Shown here one piece after another: positions 29,965 to 41,312 of a stretch of DNA of 64,000 bases. A model generated the notes under the pieces. It saw nothing but the letters and a program-made list of their open reading frames with translations. It searched no databases and was not told where the DNA came from. Every line of letters begins with the position of its first letter. The first letter of the stretch is position 1. Both the position numbers and the translations under genes were made by a program. Source of the stretch: Salarias fasciatus (taxonomy: Eukaryota > Chordata > Actinopteri > Blenniiformes > Blenniidae); NCBI RefSeq assembly GCF_902148845.1, contig NC_043760.1, positions 22,907,743-22,971,742 of the forward strand, in the 5' to 3' direction.

Positions 29965-29970
29965 TATAAA
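29965..29970 (+). promoter_or_regulatory. TATA box of the collagen XXVIII gene
   Basis: TATAAA in a GC-richer setting 333 bp before the start codon, placing the transcription start near 29995. A donor-like GTGAGT at ~30175 and an acceptor TTTATTTCAG at ~30288 suggest a short intron in the 5' UTR. Both are inferred from sequence only. Confidence 0.5.
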
Positions 29971-30302
29971 GGAGGCGTGTGTGTCTTCAGGGTCTCTCAC
30001 ACTCGTCTCCTACAATGACTGGAACTGATCCTGCAGCACAATCAATGAGCTGACTTCAGCCCACTGTGGATGCTGGGTGCCTGCTGGTCCTATTAACTTC
30101 TCTCAAGTTTTTATTTTGACTGCATTGATTAAAAAAAACAAAAGACAACATTAGATTGGAGGATTCACAAAGGAAGTGAGTGACTGGACGGCAAACTATT
30201 TTTTGTTTTCAAGTTTTTACTGCAAATGACGCTTCACTTTTTTTTTAAATCACTTTGTGTGCAACCATAAAACTTTGTTTATTTCAGCAGGCATAAGGAA
30301 GG

Positions 30303-33300
30303 ATGTCCATCTTCCTGACTGTGCTGCTGGCAGCAGCACTGCCCAGTGTCTGGAGTCAAGACTATCATCATGAAAGAAGAATTCACAAGAAATCCAGAGC
30401 CAAACCTCTGGTTGCAAATATTCAAGAAAGACAAGGTAAGACCAAAATTAAATGAAATACCGTGAATTAATTTTTCGGTAACACTTTACTTGAAGCCCCC
30501 CTGCATAACACATTATAAGTACATTCATAAAGCATTATAATGCCATTATAACATGTGTAGCTATAGTTATAAACATTCATAGATGATCACAATGCCAGGA
30601 CCTAACCCTAACCCTAACCCTAACCCTAACCTTAATCCTATGTTGTATACTGCTGTATAGTGAGTTATAAAGCATTGTGATCATGTATTAGTGTTTATAA
30701 CTACTTATAATGTGTTATAAAGAGGGGCTTCAAGTAAAGTGTTACCAATTTTTCTTTCATTTTATCGAAAAGTATTTAGTCCTGCTGCAATATATATTTG
30801 AAGATGGCAGACTGCTTTATTGGAACTTAAAATGTGTTTTATATATTGTACTCTTCAATAATTGCTCTTACTTACCGTGTCAAAAAATTAAAAGATAATT
30901 GAGTCATTTCATGAATGGGCTCTTGCAAAGCTCACTAAAGTGTTTGCTGACTGCAGAGAGTCTTGTTTTCTGAACTCACAGCCATTCTGGAGGAGGACTG
31001 TGGCCTGGAGGTCTCCTTCCTCCTGGACAGTTCTGAGAGTGCGAAAGACAATCACGAGCAGGAGAAGCAGTTTGCTATGAACATGGTGGACAGTCTCCAG
31101 GGCCTGCGCCTGCAGACCGGCCGCGGCCTGAGTCTGAGGGTGGCTCTGCTGCAGTACAGCAGCCATGTCATCACCGAGCAGACCTTCAGGGAGTGGAGCG
31201 GTCCGGAGAACTTCCGCACCCGGATCGCCCCCATCGTCTACATCGGCCACGGCACCTACACCACCTACGCCATCACCAACATGACCAGGATCTACCTGGA
31301 GGAGTCCAGCCCCAGCAGCATCAGAGTCGCCGTGCTCCTCACGGATGGCATTTCCCACCCCAGGAACCCTGACATTTTTACTGCCGTCGCTGACGCCAAG
31401 AACCAGGGGATCAGATTCTTCACCCTGGGAATCACCCGGACGGCCAACGAGCCCGCCAACGTCGCGCAGCTCCGATTGCTGGCCAGCTCCCCTGCCTCCC
31501 GCTTCCTCCATAACCTGCAGGACGAGGACATCGTTGAAAGGCTCGTCACTGAAATAGTGAGTATGAGGCTCCGTCTCTGAGCAGAAAACACTGGCGGCTG
31601 TCAGGATTCATCACTGCGGACGCAGGAACAGGCCTGCTCCCGCTTTGTGAAGAGGTGGAATGATGACCATGCTCTGGAGAAACAGATGAAGGAATGTCAA
31701 TGACAGATCTGATCTGGAGCTTTACTTTGCTTTTTTAAAAAAACTGTTTGACATCTTCAGATTGTCAAAGCAAATCTGAGGGTTTTCTTTTTTGCTTTGT
31801 TTTTTTTGGCCTCCAGCCTCTCATTGCATTCCTTTCAGAAAGTGCTGTTGGGTTTTCTGTGTAGGGATCAGTGCTCACCCACGTATTAATGTCACCTTTC
31901 AGCATTTTAAGTGCAACTGCAATCAGTTACACTTATCTGTTGCTAGAAAGAGATTCTTTAAGAGATTAACCTGAACCAATCTTTCGACTTAACAAATGTC
32001 TCTTTTTAAAACATCTAACTTTTCAAATATGAAGAAAAGAGCTTGATGTGTATCTGTAATTTGCTTCATTGATGCAAACTCCCTTCAACATTTGCCATCT
32101 TTTCTCTTTTTTTTTTTTTTTGCAGACTGGCTTGGCCGATGAAGGAGTGAGTACATCCATTCCGATCACTATTCTTACCCTGCGGACATTTCACTTGCAA
32201 TAATGCGTAATTGAGTGAAGTTGCCGGCTTGTACTGTACACAGCTTCTTTCCTGACAGTTAAAACAAGCGTGTGTCTTTTTTGAAGTGCCCGCTGGCTCA
32301 GAGATGTGCCTGTGAGAAGGGTGAGAGGGGATTCAGCGGCCCCGCGGTGAGTCTTGAGCCTCAAACTTTTAAAAGAAACATCACAAAACAAGGGAAAGCT
32401 TTCCTTTGAACTGTCACTGTTTCCTAACATCTTCTGCGGAGAAATTTCACAGGATCCTGATATTTTAGGAATGGTAATTGTGAAGCTTTTGTTCAGACAG
32501 GATAATTGCCTGCTTTCTCAGTATGGCCTCCAGGCATTTGCGCCAGCAGAGTGAGTGGATAGGTGGTCTCCACACAAATTCTCCAACCCAAATCTATGGC
32601 AACAGGAGAAGGAGAGGAAAGACCGTAGTCTGCCATTCCCAGAGAAATATGTCCGGTGACACTTTGTGTCCCGTCCCTTATTGTGCATTTCTCATGCAAC
32701 GTGAGATGTCCCCCCTGGAAACAAGAGGCACCGCATTTTCAGCTCCGCTCCCTATAAAACTGGACCTTTGGCCATCGTAAATCTCACCTACACCCCCAAC
32801 TGCTGCGGTCAGCGGCACCTCCAGGGACAGACCAGCCGCAACACCTGATGTTTTCTGCACGATGCTTGAATCGAGTCGCATCTGGACACCCGACAGACAG
32901 ATTCAGACTCAGATCCAAGCCGGCGTTTGATCCCCGCTCGTCCTCGGACGACGGGCGGCCCCGGTCGGGGTTTCGGTGGCAGACGGTCGCGTTGCAGACG
33001 CACAGCTGTGAGACCAGGTGCTTTCTCCAAACGCAGATTCTTTGGATTCTTACACTCAAGCTAAGGGGCTCGCATAATTGCTCTCATTAGTTTAATGGCC
33101 ACCAACTAGTGATTTCTCGTGGACGGCGACTGACACATGCCGTCCAGGTGCAGCTCACAACAATGACTCCTGGCCATGAGGACAAGATACCTCATGTCTC
33201 CTACTTTCAGCTGTCATATAGCCGCTGTTAAACATCAGGCCACTGACCTCTCTCCTCGCTCGTCTTTTTCCCACAATTCCTGCCTATAGAAAGCATATTT

Positions 33301-36300
33301 CACCATGACTCAGTCAGGATAACCATTGATCTTCAAATTATTTCAGCTTCTGACAGCAAGGATGCAAAATGTCTGAGGTTTGGTTTCGTTCTCCAGGGGA
33401 AGAAAGGTCGCCCCGGTGACGACGGCGCTCCAGGCCTGAAAGGGCAAAAGGTGCGTGGACATTTGAAATATGACTTCTTTTAGCTGGCGGGCGTCTTCAG
33501 CTGCCGTTTACCACCTGAATTCTTTTAGGTTAAATGTTGTCAGGCTTTTCCTGAACATGCTTATTTAGTGTCTGTAAATAAGTGAGAAAAATGTCTGAAA
33601 ACTTATTGGACACAAGCTAATAATGAGCCCAACAGCTTCTGTGGAATTTCTGATTATACATTCAATATGCTGGAAAACTGTAACAAATATTGTGTGAATA
33701 AATGTGTGATTTATGTCATCATTGAAAAGTTATATTACAATATTCAGGTAGATGTTATTTTGTTTACATCTGTTCCGTAGGTATCTGAACAGATCTGCAT
33801 AAAAACCATATAGGAATAACCTGACAGTTATTTGAAGTCATATACATTTATTTACACTAAAAGTGTAGTATTTCATTTTTACAATGCAAACTTCAGAGTT
33901 TTGTCATTTGTGATTATTGTGGATGTTTAGTAGTTACATGAATATTCAGTCCCTTTCCTCTTCTGTTATTTCCTCTGAAATATTGCATGTTTTCATGAAT
34001 TCCTTTATTGTTTCACACCCTTTTTTTACCATTCTCATTCTGTGTTTCTCTAAAATGATCAAATCTAAATTTTAAATGCTGTCATAGTTTGTTTTCTAAA
34101 TTATTTGGTTGGGAAATTTTCTTAATTGCCTCAGAATAATCGTGTTGCTCTATGATAACTGAATTTGATCGTTTACATTACTTCTTTCTATTCTCACGTC
34201 TTAGAAATCCTCCTCATTCAATTAATTCACTCAAACCTTTTATTGTATTCCTTTTTTTTCTTTTCACCAATTTATCTCTATAATCCAAATTATTTAACAT
34301 TATTATTTAATAGTTAGATTTGATCGATTCAGTCTGTGTATTCCTTCCATGTCAGGGAGAAGCAGGATTAAGTGGAGTTCCCGGACGGGAGGGTGTTGAG
34401 GTGAATATCACCAACATTCATCTGCTTGTAAATTAGAAATGTTTTTGTCCTATTTGGGATTTTGATAATGTTTCAATAACTGTCATTCTCAGGGAAAACC
34501 GGGTTACAAAGGAGAGAAGGTATGCAAAAATTTACAATGAAAAACATGACGTTTGAAATCATTTGATGTGTTTCAAGCATTGCACTATCTGCACAGGGTG
34601 AGAGGGGCGAGTGTGGCACTCCAGGAGTCAAAGGAGAGAGGGTACGGCCACTCCTGATGAGACACATTCTGAATGTTACATTTTCAGATTTCTAGTCTTA
34701 AGCCTCATTTTGTGGTTTGTCTCCTCTGTGTTTGACGTTGCTCAGGGTCCTGAGGGAACGCTTGGAGCAAGAGGACTCAGAGGTCTGCAGGTTTGTAGAG
34801 TTAAACAATGATCAGATGTTGTGCATTGGGTAACATACTCACTCATCTCTTTATGTTCCACTAAACTGTCCATGAAAGCTTTAAGGCAGCTTTAAATCTT
34901 CTTTTTAGAATAAACACAAATAAATATTGTCAACCTTTTTCCACCTGTCCATTCTGAATATGGACGGATATGGATTTTCCAAGGGAATCAATGAAGTATA
35001 CCTCGTGCTTAACGGATAATTAATAATTGTTGGAATTGAATCTCATGACGGCTGTGTGTGGTTCTGGTCCAGGGCTTACCGGGACCGCATGGAGATGCTG
35101 GACCAGAGGGCCCTCAGGGGAAGCAGGTCAGCTCGCTTTGACATCTTCATGCACGTCTGCTGTGACCTTTTATACGTTTCCTTTAATGATTAGTATAAGG
35201 AAGAGTTGGGACCTTCGGCACCAGAGTATTAACTCCACAGCTCAGAGCACAGAGGCGTGATTGTGTGTCTCCTGTGTAACAATTTGGCAATGAGCCCAAG
35301 TCTTCCGCATTATTACTGTTATTCATGAGCTTAGAGGGTGAAACACCAGCAAAAACATCCAGCCAGGGCTTCTCCTAATGGTCCGTATCCTGTTTCTAAA
35401 TACAGATTAGGAAGTGCCTACAGCATCATCAGCTTCTACAGCAAGGAATCCAAAGACATAAGTGAAAATAAGCATGAGCAACGTTTTGCCATGTTTGAAC
35501 CTGTAGGCTGCAAATAAACAAGAGTCATGGTGGTCCCTGAGGACTGTAGTTTGTTAACGGCAAAAAAAACAAGTTCCTGCAAGACAAGACTGCAAGATTT
35601 TCTATTTATTCTTTTTACTATTATAAATTAGAAACTATAAAACTCATCTTATGATGATGATGTGTTTTCCTCAACCTCAGGTAGCTTAATTTCTTCCTCC
35701 AGAAGCCTCGCAGTTTAAGGCATTGCACAGTAGCTTAGCTCTCTCTGTGCTAAAACACTGATGTTGTACCTGAAACTGAATGAAACCACTTTCCCAATTT
35801 GGACGTCACAGCAACCATAACCGTTCTTACTACTGAGGAGACATAGACATTACTACACACTGTATCTTGCAGCTGTTGTGGGTTTTTCTTTTCACTTTTC
35901 ACTGTACAAACACAGATGTTTCTGACTATTAAATTTGAGGTTGTTCTTCTCCATCTCAAAGCCATAATTATACAATAAAACCTTCTGATCTGCCGCACTT
36001 CCTCTCAGTACAGGACAAAATAACACTCAAATCATGCCAGAATATGATACCTAATGAATGCTAAATGCAATGTTTCTTTAGAAGAAAAACGTGCAAATGA
36101 AACTGATGGAACATGTAACAAACATCACTCACAATATAAAATGACAGTTCAAATAAGGTGAAGAAGTGAATTCACAAATAACAGCAACATACATACCAAC
36201 GTTGAGTAAGTTGTTCTCATTTAGATATTTGACCATACTGCAGACTCACAGTGAGAAAAGCCTGGGTTTAAATATCAGCCGGGTCCTTTCTGTGTGGAGT

Positions 36301-39300
36301 TTGCATGTTCTCCCTGTGCGTGAGTGGATTCCCTCGAGACACTCCGGCTTCTTCTATGGTCCAAAAACACACATGCCAGGAATCTTGAGTTTAAATGCAA
36401 TTTTTCAACATTCAGTGTAACTTTTATGAATTCCGATATAATGCTCTTATGTTGTCAGTGTTATCATTGTCTCATGTAGGTTGATGTGATCCCATTTTAC
36501 TCTAAACGTTCAAGAAGATCAAAATAATCATTTATCTATCTTTAATACACACTTTAACAAACTACGAGTCACTGAGTCCTGAAGCGTTTCCCAGCTCACA
36601 AGATTAACCTGAACAGGCTGGCAGAAGACTCTCAGGCTTCAAGCAGTGCATGTGGGAACTACAGCTGATGATCAAAGACCAACACACTGTCCAGATTTTA
36701 ACTGTTTATTTGTTTATTTCACAGGGAGAACGAGGCCCTCCTGGTCCTCCAGGAATTCAGGGGGAAACTGGTATTGGACTTCCTGGTCCCAAAGTGAGTA
36801 ATCTTCAATAAGGTATTAGCTTCATGGTCACCTTTCGTTAAGGTTTTGTTTTGAAACTGAACTCTGAACTCCGGGTTTGTAGGGTGACATTGGCTTCCAG
36901 GGCCGACCGGGTCCTCCTGGTCCTCCAGGACTGGGTGAAACTGGACCGCCTGTAAGTCACCTGTGATGTCCGTCCCTGAGCCAGCGGCAGATATGAGGAA
37001 ATCCATGTCCTTTGTCTTTTGATTTGACACCGATTGACTGACATGTCCTATCTGTGTTCTGGTTTTGGTTACAGGGGCCTCAAGGACCACAAGGTATTCA
37101 AGGAGAAAAAGGGCCCCACGGCGAAGGATTTCCTGGACCAAAGGTACTGCAGGCTGGTTATGACTGGTGCCTTGGTAGTAGCGGTTTGGCAATAAGAAAT
37201 TTTTCATAGCATCACAGAAAACACACCAACTACAACACTCTAATATAACTCTCTATATGTAGAATAAAAACATGTTTAACTATGAAAAAGTGAGAAACTA
37301 CAGTCACATATTACTCAGTCATTGGATTATGAGGGTATGAAAGGGTGCAGCTAATGGATCCTTTCAGGAACTGGGTCATTCCAGAGTTCATAGCTGACAC
37401 ACATCTGTCAGAATGATCCTCTGTTCCAGCTCACTGAGTGACATCTCCGATGTTCATTCAAATGTCAAATGGCTCTTTTGGCTGTTGATACAGAAACTCT
37501 GCTTCCCTCCATGCTGCAACTTGCTGCGCCACACTCTGCTCCCAGATCAGGAGAACTGGGAGTGAACCTGTTCACCAGATCATTTAGCACCATAATCCAG
37601 GCTCTGCGTTAATCTCTCTTATAGAATCGTCGCCATGGCCACAAGCAGTGAAGGTTGTATAATACACAGATAGGAGGGGCATGTTAAAAGGGTTTTATTA
37701 ATACCTGCTCACTGTTGCAGTTCAAGATCAAACATGTGGCGGGATTTGGCAACAGGAGTATATTTACGATGTTGCAGCTGTCTGAGTGCACTTCTGTTTG
37801 CCAAAGGTAGCTCTAGGAAAATAAATCCTGAAGCAGTTAAACACTTCTCATAGACATGTATAATTTCCTGGCAATTACACTGAAAATGTACTAAACCTGT
37901 CTGTGGGGATCAGATCATCTCCCTTGCTGTAGAACACATAAAAATAAAAATAAAAATAAAAATCATGCAGTCGAGTAATGTAGTGCCATTCCTTCTGTGT
38001 TGCATCATTTTGCATCAATGGCAACAGGAGCCAGCACGCTCTTCTTCCATACGGAGAACAATGCGGACTTGGCTGCGGACCAATCTCTACTGGCTGTGAC
38101 GCAACTGACAGATCTGACCTGGTTCTGCTTCACAGGGGGACCGAGGGCTCCCAGGACCCAGGGGGCCCCGGGGCCAGCAGGGTGCAGGCATCAAAGGAGA
38201 GAAGGTAGGCTGTAAGGCTGTAAATCATTTCAACAGAGAGAAGTCGCTACTGCAGGTAAATACCAAACACAATAACGACATCCACGAGGAAGGCCGACAG
38301 TCCTCCAGGCTAAACATACAGTAAGAGCATTGTCTTAATAAGTGAGGGAGGAAGGAGGAGATGGCAGCGCAATAAATGAAACACCTGGTTATGATGGGAA
38401 AGCTGAAGGCAGCGATGAAGTGGCACTATAGTAATTGTTGGTACCTACACATAAAACACAGCTGTGGATGAATCTGTCACCAACGAAAGATACAATCACG
38501 CCTTTATAACATCGAAAAAGAATTCACTTCTGTCATCCTGACTCACCACATTGTATTTGTGCATATTACACAATTCAGGCTCTCACTTTTAGCGTCTGTT
38601 TATTTATTTGTTTGTCTGTTAGCTTGTTTATTCTAATTACAATCCAACATATTTTACTGTATTTGATTACAACATGAGACGCTGTTTATTTTAATATGAA
38701 ATTATAAATGCTGATGACAGCTGTATAACGCATATCTACGTTTGAGCTAGAAAAAATAGTTGTGCTTCAAGTGTGTTTGAGTGTCAAATTCACTGCCACT
38801 AACAGGAACAGGTCTACAGTGGAGCATAAGTCATAATAAATCAGCACGAAATCAATATCTAATTTACTTTATAGAGTTGTCTTGCAAGTTCTGTAAATAT
38901 ACCATGTGTTCTTAAAAAGATCATGTGCATTTATCACTGTGTTGTTGCAGGCAGTGGAAATAAGTGAACACATTAAATCTAAAATCTTTAATGCATCCTC
39001 ATTAAAGTGTGTAGCAGATGCAGAGCTGAATTATGGCACAATATAAAAACCTTCAGCCTACAGAATCTGTTTATATTATAATATCCAGTAGATGGTACTA
39101 TAGCTCAACAAATATATCTATATTGACATATTTCTGCAATTTACCTGATCGGCAGTGTATTTACTTGAGGAGTGACTAAAGTGTCATTCAGGACAATAAG
39201 AACAAACCTTTTGTCTGATAGATTTACTTTGTTCATCACGTTGAGTAACACACTCAGAGGTGATGAAGTGATTGACATGATCGCTCTGCTCGGCCTCCAG

Positions 39301-41277
39301 GGTGAGTTTGGACCTCCAGGGCCGACCGGGCCGACTGGTCTAGCAGGAGTGGGCTTACAGGGGGAGAAGGTCAGTTAAATTATTTCCCTCTGAATGTGAC
39401 ATGAATACACACATTTCGCTGAGATGCTCGAACAAACGCAGTATCAGCACAGAGTTCATGGATGATGCTGATTGATCGGTGTTGCACAGGGAGTGGAGGG
39501 ACCGAGAGGTCCGCCGGGCGCCAGAGGACTTCCAGGAGAGGGTTTACCTGGACCCAAGGTCTGTCTGGATCACAACATGGTTCACTCCATCACGTAGATC
39601 AGAGAGGAACTGTATCATGAGTTCGACTAGAAATTAAGTTTTATTCCACAGGGAGACCAAGGTCTGCCAGGAGAGCAGGGTGCTCCAGGAGAGAGAGGAG
39701 TAGGAGAACCTGGCTCAAAGGTAACAGATTTTATATCCTGATCACAATGTGCCAATTTCCTCTTTCACGTCAGTGTATGGGAAGTACCAGAGTACAAAGT
39801 TCATTTAAAACACAGATACAGTTTATATCACTCCGTGGTTGCAGGGTGAACCTGGAGCAGCAGGACTCGGCGGCCTTCCTGGCCTTCCAGGAGAAGATGG
39901 AGCTCCAGGACAAAAGGTGACATGAAAGAGTGACCAACTCTCGGGTTACAATGAGTCGTAAACCATCCATACCGATGCTCTGGTTCAAGTCACCAATTCT
40001 GTTTTCACTCTTAGGGGGAACCAGGTTTACCTGGTTTGAGAGGCCCTGAAGGAGCGCAAGGGATTGGTTCTCAAGGCGAGAAGGTGTGAGTCAGTGACTT
40101 GTGTAGAGGACAATCGAATCACGATACAGTAGAATCACAGCAAACCTCAACTCTTCAAATGGCCTCTCTGGGTTCTCTCTCCTAGGGCGACCAGGGTCCG
40201 AGGGGCATCCGTGGCTTACATGGGCCTCCGGGGATCACAGGACCCGCTGGGCCCAAAGTAAGTAGAGAAAGGGATACATGTTATATCACAAATTCCCTTG
40301 ATCTTGATTTTCTTGGTAATTTTTACCCTTCAGGGCGAACGTGGGGTTCCGGGCCAGCTGGGCATGCCAGGGCTGCCGGGACGGTCGATATCAGGTCCAA
40401 AGGTGAATCATCATGGTGGCAGGCAGCCAGAAATTTTGCAAAGCATCAGTTTCCGCTTGTCGTGGCTTCACCTCTGCTGCCCTGTGTTCAGGGGGATGCT
40501 GGTCCTGCTGGTCCTCCTGGACATATTGGGGAAACGGGGCATGGACTACCCGGTCCAAAAGTAAATGGCACTTTATGTTTATCAAAAGATTTCAGGATTA
40601 ATATCTGTATGTTGAGCTGCCCCTCACCACTCAGTTGTCGTCTACCAGGGCGAGCGTGGTCATCAGGGATTACCAGGTCCTGTTGGACCTAAAGGCGAAG
40701 GCAGCCCTGGCCCTGTGGTTTGTATATTCAAATTCAAAGAAATCCTGATGAAGGCTCTGTGCAAGTTTCCTTTGATATGCAGTATCTTTGTTTTTTCCAG
40801 GGTCCTCCTGGTTTGCCAGGTTTACCAGGTGAACCGGGTCCTGAGGGAGTGGGAATTCCTGGTCCTAAGGTTTGTGCCAACTCATGTTCATCTTCCACCT
40901 TTTGTTCATGATGTGTATTAATGGAAATGCTCTTTTATCAATGTCATGTCTGTTCAAGGGAGACATTGGCTTCAGGGGATTGCCAGGTTTGCCCGGGCCA
41001 CCAGGAGAGGGACTACAGGGTCTCACAGTAAGAAACACTAAGAAATCATAGTCCAAAATGTGCCCTGTGTCACAGCTAACGATATAACAAATATTAGTTT
41101 TGGTTAAATGTGATGTTAGAAGTTGCTTTACTTATACTGATGTATTTTCTTTATTACATGTAACTCAATCATGACTGTTCCTTCTCTGCCATGTTTGAAG
41201 GGTAACGTTGGACGACCAGGACCTCCTGGCCCCACTGGACCTCCAGGAGAAGGAATTCAAGGTCCAAAGGTGAATTC

Positions 41278-41312
<35 letters not shown>

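Larger units (their letters stand above)
25272..30302. other. Gene-poor interval between atp5f1b and the collagen gene
   Basis: Five kilobases without a supportable gene. It holds the atp5f1b promoter (to ~25450), a weak gene-like relic (~26010-26480), a LINE relic (~27055-27480), a TG microsatellite (27758-27810), an AT/T-rich low-complexity stretch (28145-28235) and the collagen promoter and 5' UTR (~29960-30302). Short open frames elsewhere in it have no recognisable domain or good codon pattern. Confidence 0.6.

Noticed and set aside
30601-30630. Interstitial telomere array as a chromosome-fusion scar
   Set aside because: The array is inside a miniature transposon with intact ends and target duplication, so transposition explains it.
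30909-31511. 200-codon minus-strand frame over the collagen VWA1 exon
   Set aside because: It is the antisense shadow of a well-supported VWA domain; the same holds for the minus-strand frame at 42742-43197 over VWA2.
32523-33059. Several overlapping short frames in a GC-rich collagen intron
   Set aside because: They lie on both strands and lack domains or splice phase agreement with flanking exons. The region may be regulatory, but nothing specific supports that.
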